Part shown: positions 53,493 to 64,000 of the stretch, piece after piece
Position numbering within the stretch: the stretch's first letter is position 1
Layout: each line of letters starts with the position of its first letter
From: Macrobrachium rosenbergii
Lineage: Eukaryota > Arthropoda > Malacostraca > Decapoda > Palaemonidae
Assembly: GCF_040412425.1 (NCBI RefSeq)
Contig: NC_089788.1
Location: 70,247,220 to 70,311,219 of the forward strand
Direction of reading: 5' to 3'
Length of the DNA: 64,000 nt
Made by a program: the position numbers and the translations under genes
The notes under the pieces: generated by a model
The model's input: the letters and a program-made list of their open reading frames with translations, nothing else
Told to the model about the DNA's origin: nothing
Database searches by the model: none

Positions 53493-56400
53493 GGGTACTA
53501 ATCCTACATAAGCCTAACAGGCTATGGCTTGTAATACTATAGGAACAAACACATCATACATGACAGTATTCAGTGGAGTAATATGCACATGTGCTTGACC
53601 ACAGCATGCTAAATCCATCCGCACACAGTTAAAAATAGCATTCCGACAAGGGAAACACACATATGCTTCCTGGTGAGGTTTGGGTTTCTTCTGCTCATAA
53701 GCTATAGGCCTATATACCACAAAGCCTAGGCCTAGGTTACCTCCTACATTGGGGTCACGTAACATAAATTGCAAATAGGCCTATTCAATGTGAGACGAAG
53801 TTTATAATCATATCAAGTCAGCCTCAAGCACAAACAAGTAGATCTACCAAAAAGAAGCTCGGACGTCATATTAGAAAACCTACGTCTTGGGCCTAAATCT
53901 TTGACAGGCGTTTACATGTGTGCTCATCAGGGGTTTAAAAGTGACACCTTCATTAAGGTACCTTATATACAAGTCTACGTTAGTAAAATTAGAGTTTAAA
54001 AGTACAGAATACATTTCTATGAAAAATATAAGAATTTTACCACGAAGAGATTAGCACTCACAATCTTAGACGTTGAAATACACTGCAAATAAAATAACGT
54101 GAAGTTAAAAGCGACACAAGTAGTAGTAGTAGTAGTAGTAGTAGTAATAGTAGTTAAAACTTGTGTGCTTAGTTTCAGAGTTGTGGCTTTACCTATGTAA
54201 TGGCGCCTCAGTTGCTCCTGTGATTAATTTCCATGTTTCTATATTTCCTTCTTTTATTTTATTTTGTCTTTTTCTCCACAAATGGTCTACGGTTGCTTTA
54301 TCTCTATGACTTCACTAATTTTACTGTTTTTTTCCTATTCAAAGCTCATTCCCTGTAGGTAATATACTTAAAATATTCTTTGTAAACACATAATTCACGA
54401 TTGTACCCTTACAATCTCATGCCCTTGTCCAAATGAAAATGATATTGTTACTACTCCATTTAGTTTTCATTACTGAAAATTAACACGTTACTACTCTAAA
54501 AAAATTTATACTTAAAATAAGAGGTTATTACTTTACTTTCTTTTTCATTCCTTCGCGTAACTGAGGTAGTTGACTGTCCCTAGTACTTCCCAGGATAAAA
54601 TGATTCTTAACCAACATTGATAGTCTTATATATCATCAAAACATAAACTTATGTCTTGATGTTTTATTCTCTTTAATTTCTTACAGGAGAATAACTTTGC
54701 AGTTTTATCATTTTCGGCAGTACAGATATCGCATACCTCAGCTTTGCATTTTCCTTGAAGTTCGCCTTCGAGTCCAGCATATTAAGTCTAGCTTCCATTA
54801 AGGTTTCTGCTTTCGTTAGAGACCTTATAAGATATCAGTTCTCTGCTTCGGGTCCTTTAAGGTGGTTTGCTGTTTCCAGTTGAAACAGTCCATTAACCTC
54901 AGTTTTTTTCATTTTTTCCTCTCCCTTTCCAAGGTATTCTTATTTTCCTCGATTTTCTTCTTTATTTCCTTTTCGAGTGCCCTTTTCTTGTCATAGATCC
55001 TCATTTCTTCAGTTCATGTATTTTTTTTACTACGTGATATTACTACATTTGTACTCTTAGTTCATCTTATACTACTTCTATTTATTAATCTTGTCTTCTC
55101 AGAATTTATCGTGTTATGGAACAAAATCATTTTTATACCCTATTCTGTAGGCCACAGGCCATGCGCCAAGTTCGTCTGTTACCAATACGGTGTCCACATT
55201 GATTGTTTATACAGTCGTTAGAGGTGTCCTTTACTGTATTTTCCTTTATTTCTCATTTCTTTTTCCGTGATGTTACTCCAGGTTTCCATGTTTTTTTCCA
55301 AATAAAGCTGAGGCCAAAGCAGTTTCATAATTCTTGTCTCACTCCTATATGCTATCTAATGTACTCTCATTACGTCCCCGTACTTTTTAGTGTCTCTTAG
55401 CATATACTTGTTCCCTTTGTGCCATTTATTGTGTGCTATTATTCCAAATATTTGCTTTCTTTTGCCGAACTTATTGAACCGTTTTGTTTTTTTCATTTCT
55501 GTGCGTATGTAAATAATGAGATCAAAACTGAGCCTGCATCTTCTTCTTCTTCTGCAATTTCAGTGTCCAAATTTGTGGTTTGTCATGGCGCTTAGGTAAT
55601 GTCATTTTCCAGTGTATTTTTTCTTCTCTAATAACGAAGAAGTTAGATTCATTATGCAAATCTTTTGCAGACGAATTCAACTTTAAATACCACCTAAATT
55701 TTGGTCTCATTTTGAAGGGTCATAGATCTAAGGTTCCTGAGAGGTTAGCCTCAGGGTTAGGAATCCATAAGTCGTATAATATTTTGTGGTAGGTCTATGT
55801 AAGATTCTGCATTGCAGGCCAAAATATGAATTAGAAATAAATAATAGCATGTAAAAAAGAGGATTGAGTGTACATATGCAGAACGCAACTGCCTCGAAGC
55901 TAGATTGACCTACAGGGTTCAGGGTCAATGTTCTTGCCGGGTAAGAATGGTCATTGCCTAGGTCATCAGTGTATTTATAGTAATGTTATTAGGCTAGGCA
56001 ACATTACTTTTTGTATATTCCCAAAATTTACTTTAAGGGTAAAGGCTTTAATATACAAACTGGATGCAGGGATCTTCATATGAAGCCGCCTCCTACATAA
56101 CCTACTGGTAAGTGAGATTGAGCGACCCAGGGCGAAGGGCCAGGTTAGGCTAAGTACTGGGGCCCCAAGGGTGAAGCCCCGAGCCAGATAAGGATGATTG
56201 CACTAGTTTAAGAAGGTTACAATGGTTTAAGTCTGTAGTAGTTCGGCTAAACAAAATAGAAAAGGGTGTATAAAAAGCAGTACAGGTGAGGTAATTTTTT
56301 AAAAATTTACCTAGATAATTTGAGATATTTACCGTCCCTTCTTTTTACGTTCATCCCCGAGGGGCTGATGCAAAACGCGGCACCCTGAGGAGCTTGTATG

Positions 56401-57471
56401 CGTAAATACAGACTCGGTGATGGCACCCTAAAATGCAAGGTCTCCCCTAATTCAAGGCATAGACTTGTATGCTTTCCCGTTAGCTTATTAGTCATTTTCA
56501 GATCAAAATCCGTGAAGAAATTCTAAATTTCTGTTTGTAGAGTCCAGAAAAGTAAAGCAGCTAACCCTAAATACCAGTAAAACCTAACCTAGCTTAGGAA
56601 TTGTGCCTGTGTGTGCCATTACTGCGATTGGTAATACACACTACAGTTCTTGCCAAAAATATGAAGTGTGTTTATCTCTGATTTCATACCTTGTGGTTTG
56701 CATATACAGTACTTGATTATTATTAATTGGCACGCCACTTTTTTCTCCCTTTATGACATGGAGATTATTGTGGATAGGCCACTCTATATAGTCTTGAAAT
56801 CCCTCCAAGAAAAATGGTAAAAAATTTTTAAGCTCATTCTAAACTGAAGATTATCATTTTAACAAAATAGTAATGTTCTGTGATTTTTTTTCTCTCAATA
56901 TATATTAAATCCCCATACATGTAGCCCAGGGTTAAGAAGAAGTGAAAGACTGAGTATATAAGTAAAGCTTGAAAATAGATGTGAGACACTGTTAAATGAG
57001 CATCTTATGTAAATTCACACCCCAATACTGTATTTGTGGTTGGTAAATACATTACCTTGAAAATTGGGTAATTAACCCCCCTTGGAATTCATGTCAGTAT
57101 TTCTACAGAGAAATTAATGTGGAGGCAACAAGTGAGACTTTAATATTTGTTGCAAAAGTAAATGTACACAGTAAATCCTGCAGGGTCATCTGTAATGATC
57201 TTTGATCTTTTTGCTTGTCGAACTTCATTTGGGAAGATGAGGATAATGCTCTCTTGTGCATTGAAATAGTTCTGAAAAGTTCCCAAGTCAGTAAGGTCTT
57301 GTAGACTTGGCTCCTGTATAGGAGGATTTCCAAAATTTCCAAAATTCACTGGGAGCCAGTGTTACAACTTAATTACTTGGTTGTACATTTTTTGTTGGTG
57401 TATATGTTGCATTTATTTAAAATAATTTCATCATTTTCCTGTTATATTTTTAATGTAAAATATATTTTCAG
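53493..57471. other. Region between divergent genes; probable NDUFAF1 5' UTR/promoter side
   Basis: It holds a (TAG)n array (54118-54154), a degraded - strand coding-like segment near 54.68-54.95 kb, and a G/C-richer patch near 56.1-56.2 kb. No TATA box or transcription start can be assigned. An acceptor TATTTTCAG just before 57472 implies at least one upstream non-coding exon of NDUFAF1. Confidence 0.5.
54118..54154. repeat. (TAG)n microsatellite
   Basis: About 12 TAG units with one AAT interruption. Confidence 0.95.
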
Positions 57472-57495
57472 GTGAAGGCTGAGACCTGTAGCAGA

Positions 57496-57771
57496 ATGAT
57501 TTGTGGTATACCTCGTCTGCTTTTGCCATCAAATTTGTGCACCACATCACTTGGTACTGGTCCGTGTCGAACAATTTACAGTTTTGCAACTCGTGATTCT
57601 TTTAAATCTTCACGTTCTCTCAAGGCAAGATATTTACAGCCTTCAAGAATACAAGTTTCCAGAGCACTCGACAATGTTCAGAATAATGCACAGTCAGTCA
57701 GATTTATTTCGACAACTCCTGTTCACTGGATGTTCTGGGAGAGAGATAGAAAAGGTGGTTATGGTGGCAAG
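57496..57771 (+). CDS. NDUFAF1: NDUFAF1 coding exon 1 (presequence)
   Basis: The ATG at 57496 is the first in the exon. The eight codons before it, back to the acceptor at 57472, contain no ATG, so they are read as 5' UTR. 92 codons end GGYGGK with donor AAG|GTGAGT. Confidence 0.85.
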
Positions 57772-60700
57772 GTGAGTGTGAATTCAGTTAAATCTTAGTT
57801 AGATATATAGCCTACGTAAGTAAACTTTCTTTAACAGTTTCACCACTAAGAGCAAATCCTTATGTAATACAGGTAATTATAATTAAACACTGGAATTAAA
57901 ATGTTAAAGTTAAAAGTACCATTTCAGGCATTTATTTGCTTTATGTGAATACAAATTTTCACCTTTTATGTAGGAGTATTCCTCTTTGCAAGCTGGAGTT
58001 GGTTGTTAAAACTTGAAAACAAGGTACGTAGTTAACTGGGGGAGAAGTTCATGAAGTCAGCAGCACTGGACTGTCCCTGGTATTCTGAAGAAACTTTCAG
58101 TATCACAGATAATGAGGACAAGTGTCTGGAGATGCCAGACTATCTTTACTTTGCTCTTCCTGAGGAACATCGCTGACAAGTCCCTGCAAACCTTCTCCAT
58201 AGGACCTATGGTGGCTGCTTAGCAAGTTGTGTATTCATCCATGCTCCTCTCAGACAAAAAGTATCTCTTTTAAGGTACTTGGTGGGCATAAGGCTGGAGG
58301 TTGAATGATTGAGTGGCTGGTTCTCTTTCTCTTTTCCTTCTTCCTTTCTCTTCCATTCTTTGCAAGGCAACAGCCATGTCAAGTACGTGCTGGACTAGGC
58401 CCAAGTAAACTTCATAATTGAGCATCCCTCTGCTCTCTCTTTTAACAAGGGAGGTTGACAGTAGAGCTATCATTTGAATCCATCTTGTTATATTGACCAG
58501 ATCTTAGCTGCCTTCAAACTTGAGGTACCCATCTTAGTGGCTACACTTGGTTCTCTGAGAATTTTCCCAAACGAGTGAGATTCCAGACACTTCTCCTTGA
58601 GCTAAAGGTCTGATTGGTCTGTCATCCCCATGCTTGAGAGATTACATTCCCACATATTGAAGGAGTCTCCTACATATACAGTATAGCAAAGGTTTGTATT
58701 TCTGTATGAACAAATCACAAATTTTAAAAATAATTTGTGTTTTCCATAGGTGTACAAACCAGAGCCTGTTATCATAATCCTTCCACAACCATCCCACAGA
58801 GTACCTGATACTGAGTAAAAAGAAAAAGTGGTTGATGGGTTGGGGGTTCCACCACTCACACACCTACCAACAGTTACAACATTGTTACCAAGTTTCAACA
58901 ACTGATTCCAGCTCACGGTGAGGAATATTCGTATGTAAGGGGCTCTGGTGCATATTCCTAGACAAAATACAAATTACTTTAAAAACTTGCGATATTAAAT
59001 CAGAAGAATAATTTTGTTTAATATTTGTTACAATGAAGTACATTTACTCAAACCTAGGTTGAAGTCTTTGTATAGGAGTATCTTTGGGCAAATTGCTGAT
59101 TGGGTCATTGAATCTTGGGAACAAGGCTGATCAAGTGTATTTGTGGTGAGGTCTTTATATATTAAATTCCACCAATAACTTTTTCTGCATCTTGTCTTTT
59201 AACACAAAGAAAACAATTATGGTTCGGTCAGGTGAGTGGCTGGAACCTCCTCCATTCACCACACACACCCTAATTGCCATGTTAACAAACCTAATTGCCA
59301 TGTTAACAAGCTTCAATGAACAATCCCGCTTTTGGAAGAAAATTGGTGCATTTCTGTGTAAAGACTTGAAAAAGTTAAGTGTATAAAGACTCGGGTATGT
59401 ATATCTATGAAAAATGCAATTTACTTTTTAGAGATGTTCAGTCTTTGGATTGGAGCAACTTCTGCAGTAAAGAATTTGTTTACAGTTTTGTTTGCTTGAA
59501 TGTTCTGACTCTTCCAGTTGTCAAAAAGAATCAGTAACCGGGTTTTTTTTATTAAATAATTAGGTTACATTTTCATTCTTACACTAATGATTGCAGTCCT
59601 CACTGGCACATCAGATTTTTATAACCATTTCATAGTTTCTAAATTCTAAAGAAATTTTTCCTTGATGTCAGACTTTAATCTTAACCACGACCATTATTAC
59701 CAGTCCCTAACAATTCAGATATGGTCTTAGATTTCATTAAAGTTGCATTCTGTGACAATTATTGTTATACATCCTGTATAATAGTCTGAACAACTTAAAA
59801 TGTTACCTGTACTTATTATTGCTAATGCAAGTGTTGGCATATATGAGTGAAGCTTTACCTTAAGGCTGTTATTGCAGATAAGTTTAATCTTTATTTGATT
59901 TTGTTTTTATAGGAAAAGCACAGCAAGAAGGAAATGATCCGTGCTGGTTTAAAGGAGCTAAGAGGTGAGCTGGCCAAATGGCAAGAAGAAGTTAAAGAAA
60001 AGTTTGAATGTGATCCTTTACTTATTAGACCAGGTCAGTTGCATTAATTTTCCCAGCAAATGCAAGATGCTATTGTATTCCTCACAGTTTATTGAATAAT
60101 GTATTTAAAATCTACATCAGTATATCCGATTATATTTGTAATCACAGTATTTTGTGGCTTTGTAATATATAATGTTGCTGGGGTAATTACTTTTGATTTG
60201 ACTGTTCACAGTATAATGCAACTTTGTAGAACTCTTGATTGCTCAGATTAGCATCAACCCTGCTATTGGTCCCCTTCAGTCCAGATCTGATATATGTATA
60301 GTACATACAACAGGCAAACCTTTATAATATGCAACAACATGTGTATATACAGAAATCACATGAATGTAGCTAACTTGTATGTAAGCAAGCAAAGCAGTAA
60401 CTGGTGTGGGAGTTCTTTTTTCTAGGGTATAGTCCTTCCTCTCACCTGTTGCAATGCTTCACTTACTCTCAAGTTCTGGTCATGGCGTGACATCTTAGGT
60501 ATATGACAGAACAGTGTACAGGTAGCAGTCAAGGCCTACTTGCTTGTACATCGAGCTTTACGTATATCTGAATCCTTAGCTGATATGTTTTCCAGACTGC
60601 ACGTTGACAAGGATATGCAGTTCACTTTTGCAAGTTATGGAAAACTTTTGTAAGACAGACTTGAGCCTCTTTGAGATGGTGTGTATTTGGGTACGTAAGT

Positions 60701-63649
60701 CAGAGCACTTGAAATCATTTTGAAATCTACAGACCATAATCTGAGTTTTTAGGTCAGGTGGAATGTGCCCAAGTGTGATTCCCCTATCCTAAAGACAAGA
60801 AGCAGGAGCCCTCCTACTTCGTGTAGGTTGGCACATTTTAATTTTATCTTTTAGCAAACCACCTCATTTCTTGTATCTGTTGACGTGCTAACGAATCACA
60901 GTTTTTCTCCTGTTTTTGGAGAACTTTTGGACCACCCTTTCTTGTTCACATTCATCGAATATACATATCCTTAGTTCATCGAAAAGAAATTTTCTTCTCT
61001 GTAGTGTGCTGTTATTTACATCTTTCTCTTAGCCCTTTTCAGTAATTTAACTTTGGGCTCTTCGTCCAATGAAGTTTTCGTCACCAACTGTTTAAGTGGT
61101 TAAGTAGTAGTACTGCAAATGCATCACTTCTTCAGTATTTCATAGTGTTTTTTTTTCAGTCTTTTTGGTGGGTTCTGTAAAACATTTTTTCCATGGCTCA
61201 TTATAGTGTTTCTTAGGTGTTTTGGTATTTTTACCAAAACATAGTGCTTGTTAGCTTGCTTTTTGTTTAGCTCTGAGTATTCACCAAACAGTTTTTGGTT
61301 TTGTTGAAAGACTTAAGATAACAGTTATGTTTGATTTTGAGGAACTAGTGCAAATCTAGCGTATAGCATGAAAACTGTCTTCTTATTTTACTAATGTTTT
61401 TGGTGGGTTAGCAATCCTCTTGCTCTTGTTACATTCTAGCAGGCATATCCCTTTGTAAATGCTGTATAATTGTACAAGAGTATGTGTGTGTGGTTGGTGT
61501 TACTTGTATTATTTTGCAAGGACTTCCCGGTAAGATTTGTGGATTGTTTGATGAGCTATTATAGAGACCTCCATTACTTGTGCAGCATTTGTTGGGCTAA
61601 GTATGGATGTGTAATCTGACATGTTCTTTATACCAGGAATAGTCATGAATTGGTGGAATTGCCTTTTATGTAGGAAGAGTTATACAGGTAGTAAGAAGAC
61701 CAGGTATTCTACGAGTTACATCAACACCTCTTTGGCACTGGAAGTTTTCAGTTGCTAGTTTCATGGTGATGGCTGACTATTGCATGAAGGAGTGGCTTTT
61801 GTCCAGTGACACTTACGCTTGTTTATGTCTTTCCCTCCTGTTGCTGATGTTTTGCTGGCTGTTAGAATTAACTGCATATCTCATCTGGGAAGATCTGAAT
61901 GCAAAGGATGATCAGAATTAAGAAATACCTTGTACAGCATGCACAGTGAGCTGCTTGAATACCAATGCAAGAGGATGATATCAAGATCAGGAATAAGAAT
62001 TTTCATTAACAGCTGTAAAACTTTGCAATGAAAGCAGTAATTCTTTCACAGTTATTAACATCAAATCAGCTAAATAAAAATTACGACTGAGTCACTTCCA
62101 AAACTTACTCGAGAATTTTCAACCAATAACAGGAGACTTGATACCCACATCCAATTCGAGGCCATAATTGCTATACTGGGGGCTGGGTAGTGATGAATTA
62201 CAGCATTAGATATGAATGACCTTTGTTGCCTAAATGACAGTGAAACACATTTTTTCTGAAATGCAAGGAGTTTTTTCATCAGTTGACCTAATTGTGTTCT
62301 TCCTTATATTGCAGTTATCTGTAAAATGGTGATCACTTTTTCTCCAAAGCAGCATAACTGCACATACTCCTCATCATGATATCCAAAGAGCTGACTGGAA
62401 TATGTTACACACTAGAGAAATTCCTCCACATCAATACTTGAGGGAACATAGTGAAGCTAAATTCATGAAGTTCATTACCAACACCACAGACCAAGATATT
62501 CCTCGCTCCTCTAGTACTCTTTCCAACACAAAGTCACCTGATGGTCTGCTTCGTGACAGAATTGATGAAACTTAAACATTCAGTAGGGAGATGACTTGAA
62601 ACGTTAAAGAGAAGTTACAAGAAACTTCAAAATCGACAACCCAGGCAAGATAAAATGTCACACAAATGGTCCCCATTGGTATAGAAATAGGTGTACTGAA
62701 ATCAGCATATAATGTCTGCTAGATTTAGAAAAGAAACGATGAGAGGAAGAATTATATCGTTGTGGTAGCTTGTATGTGATATATTCAGTGGTACCCTTTT
62801 AAGGTGAATATGGCAGAGATTCTGCAGAAACAATGGAAGTTTTACTAGTCCTCTAAGACCTCATTTTTAAAATGGGTTTTGGACCAGTTAGTATTTTAAA
62901 ATTAATTTTAAGATGCACACAACAACATTTGTCAGATGCAGATTGCAAGTTTTTTATAGGAATTATAAATAATAAAAGGCCAAAAAGTAAAAGTATGCTC
63001 AGTGATGGATAACCTAAACACACACTGTATTTATAAATTTTTTTATGCCATCTATCATTGTTTTCACTTTTAATACCCACAGGGTAAATAGCACATCACA
63101 GTCCTCAGCTGCTTACAGTACATGTAAGATAAGATTATTACATAATAAAATATATACGGTATAAAATGTGTAATAATATATAGACATAATTATTAGAATT
63201 GAGTTTTTTATGTAAACATGAATAACCATTACAGTCATAGCCATTACTATATTGTGTCTTTATAATACACCTTCATGTATATATGCATATACAGTATACA
63301 GTATAGTATGTAATGGTTATGATAGTTGAGGTATTCATATAATTATAAATACCATTCATATTTACATATACTGTATACAAAATATATAAAGAGTAGAGGA
63401 ATGATAAACAATATCAGTGTGTGTATGCAATGTATACCTATACTGAATTTACATATATACGTATAGTGTACTTTATTTTTGATTTTCTATTTAGGTGATA
63501 TGGACAAGATGTGGGTTCTCAAAGAAAATAAAGATCTGGAGGAATGGGTGGTAACATGTGACAAGGACCACAATGAAGGTTTTAGTTCAGGAGCAGTTAC
63601 TTTGTCTCCAACAGGCCATGGGTTATTCTCTGGTGAACTGTCTACACAG
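57496..63649 (+). CDS. NDUFAF1: NDUFAF1/CIA30 complex I assembly factor, gene span (3' partial)
   Basis: NDUFAF1 is a mitochondrial matrix-side factor needed to assemble NADH:ubiquinone oxidoreductase. Three exons join in phase: 57496-57771 (from ATG), 59913-60033 and 63495-63649, giving 184 residues. The N-terminus MICGIPRLLLPSNLCTTS with many Arg/Ser and no acid until Asp-36 looks like a mitochondrial presequence. FISTTPVHWMFWERDRKGGY then precedes a charged helix (KKEMIRAGLKELRGELAKWQ). The start of the CIA30 domain follows, DMDKMWVLKENKDLEEW to TLSPTGHGLFSGELSTQ. The family is usually about 300-330 residues, so the rest of the CIA30 domain lies beyond the window. No downstream exon was recognised in 63650-64000. 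Confidence 0.88.
58689..58761. repeat. MITE-like inverted repeat
   Basis: AGGTTTGTATTTCTGTATG pairs with the complement of CATAGGTGTACAAACC, and ATCACAAATT with AATAATTTGTG, in a 70-bp palindromic block. Confidence 0.6.
59268..59308. repeat. 20-bp tandem duplication
   Basis: CCTAATTGCCATGTTAACAA occurs twice, back to back (the second copy ends AACAAG). Confidence 0.9.
59913..60033 (+). CDS. NDUFAF1: NDUFAF1 coding exon 2
   Basis: The acceptor is TTTTTATAG. 40 codons plus one base read EKHSKKEMIRAGLKELRGEL, an amphipathic helix, and FECDPLLIRPG. The donor G|GTCAGT gives a Gly codon split with exon 3. Confidence 0.85.
60034..63494 (+). other. NDUFAF1 intron 2
   Basis: 3.5 kb of AT-rich intron. 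The last kilobase is very rich in TATA/ATAC words. I see no recognisable element. Confidence 0.8.
63495..63649 (+). CDS. NDUFAF1: NDUFAF1 coding exon 3 (start of CIA30 domain)
   Basis: The acceptor is TCTATTTAG. Two bases complete Gly, then DMDKMWVLKENKDLEEWVVT, CDKDHNEGFSSGAVTLSP and TGHGLFSGELSTQ. The EW-V-DSDH-G-S...L...G-GLFSG-L pattern is the entry of the CIA30 beta-sandwich. The donor is CAG|GTAAGG. Confidence 0.9.
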
Positions 63650-63964
63650 GTAAGGCAGTTAGATTGCACTGATCTAACTGTTTTCTTTGGAATTTCTTTT
63701 AGGAACAAAAACCCTCCATTTTGCTTATCATATAAACTGCTTGTAAACTGGTAAGCAGGCCATATAATTAGTTGCCTCTTTATGAAGATTGTGGATTTAA
63801 TGAGTGGTTTTTCCTTGGCTTACCAGTCATACTGTAAGCAAAAGTGAATAAATAACGATAATAATAATTTTGTATTTTTCAGACGTTATTCTGAATGATT
63901 CATGTTTATACTGTTATATGAAGAATAAAGTACCTTACAGTTAAGTATGTTATTGTGTACAGGT

Positions 63965-64000
63965 CTTCTTCTTCTTCTTCTTCTTCTTCTTCTTCTTCTT
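63965..64000. repeat. (CTT)n microsatellite, truncated by the window edge
   Basis: 12 CTT units run to the last base. Confidence 0.95.

Larger units (their letters stand above)
57772..59912 (+). other. NDUFAF1 intron 1
   Basis: Contains a hairpin-like MITE-style segment at 58689-58761 and a 20-bp tandem duplication near 59268-59308. Nothing else was recognised. Confidence 0.8.

Noticed and set aside
57103..57349. Weak resemblance of a - strand frame to the antisense DIRS fragment at 46.9 kb
   Set aside because: Only one short stretch (CATTTGGGA-x-ATGAGGA) looks similar, and no RNase H or recombinase motif is present.
63650..64000. Further NDUFAF1 exon after the TTTTTCAG near 63882
   Set aside because: The sequence after it has early stops in the required frame and no CIA30 motif.

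Overview
The window is eukaryotic nuclear DNA: split genes with GT-AG introns, many long dinucleotide arrays, and several classes of retrotransposon. The very dense (CT)n/(GA)n/(CA)n arrays, a DIRS-type tyrosine-recombinase retrotransposon, Jockey-, RTE- and R2-superclade-like LINE relics and tRNA-derived SINEs together suggest a decapod crustacean. That is inference from the repeat style; no species marker was seen.

Three protein-coding genes can be supported by exon continuity (splice phases agree at every internal junction). (1) PPP4R1, regulatory subunit 1 of protein phosphatase 4, on the + strand. Nine exons (10784-24841) encode the C-terminal ~880 residues; the N-terminal HEAT-repeat exons were not found and should lie upstream. 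(2) A small lysine-rich protein with a WKF-like domain (C7orf50 family) on the - strand. It has two coding exons (51534-51386 and 33792-33534) separated by a 17.6-kb intron. (3) The 5' half of NDUFAF1/CIA30, a mitochondrial complex I assembly factor, on the + strand (57496-63649), running off the right edge. PPP4R1 and the C7orf50 homologue are tail to tail; the C7orf50 homologue and NDUFAF1 are head to head.

Layout: 1-8.4 kb is a simple-sequence-rich stretch with no recognised gene, probably upstream intron or flank of PPP4R1. 8.4-24.8 kb holds PPP4R1 exons and introns, with a decayed RTE-like LINE in one intron. 24.8-33.5 kb is 3' flank with a broken pogo/Tigger DNA transposon. 33.5-51.5 kb is the C7orf50-homologue locus. 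Its giant intron holds a nearly complete DIRS element (34749-41404) with inverted terminal repeats and an internal complementary region, a 40-bp minisatellite, a SINE inside a Tigger-like relic, an antisense DIRS fragment, and two abutting LINE relics joined by (AAT)n. 51.8-57 kb holds two more SINEs and a probable LTR plus primer-binding site. 57.5-64 kb is NDUFAF1.

The most noteworthy object is the DIRS element. Its two ends share a 7-bp word that occurs once, reverse-complemented, at the centre of the internal complementary region, as expected from the circular-junction model. Its termini also carry consensus 5' splice-donor words facing both strands inside a host intron.
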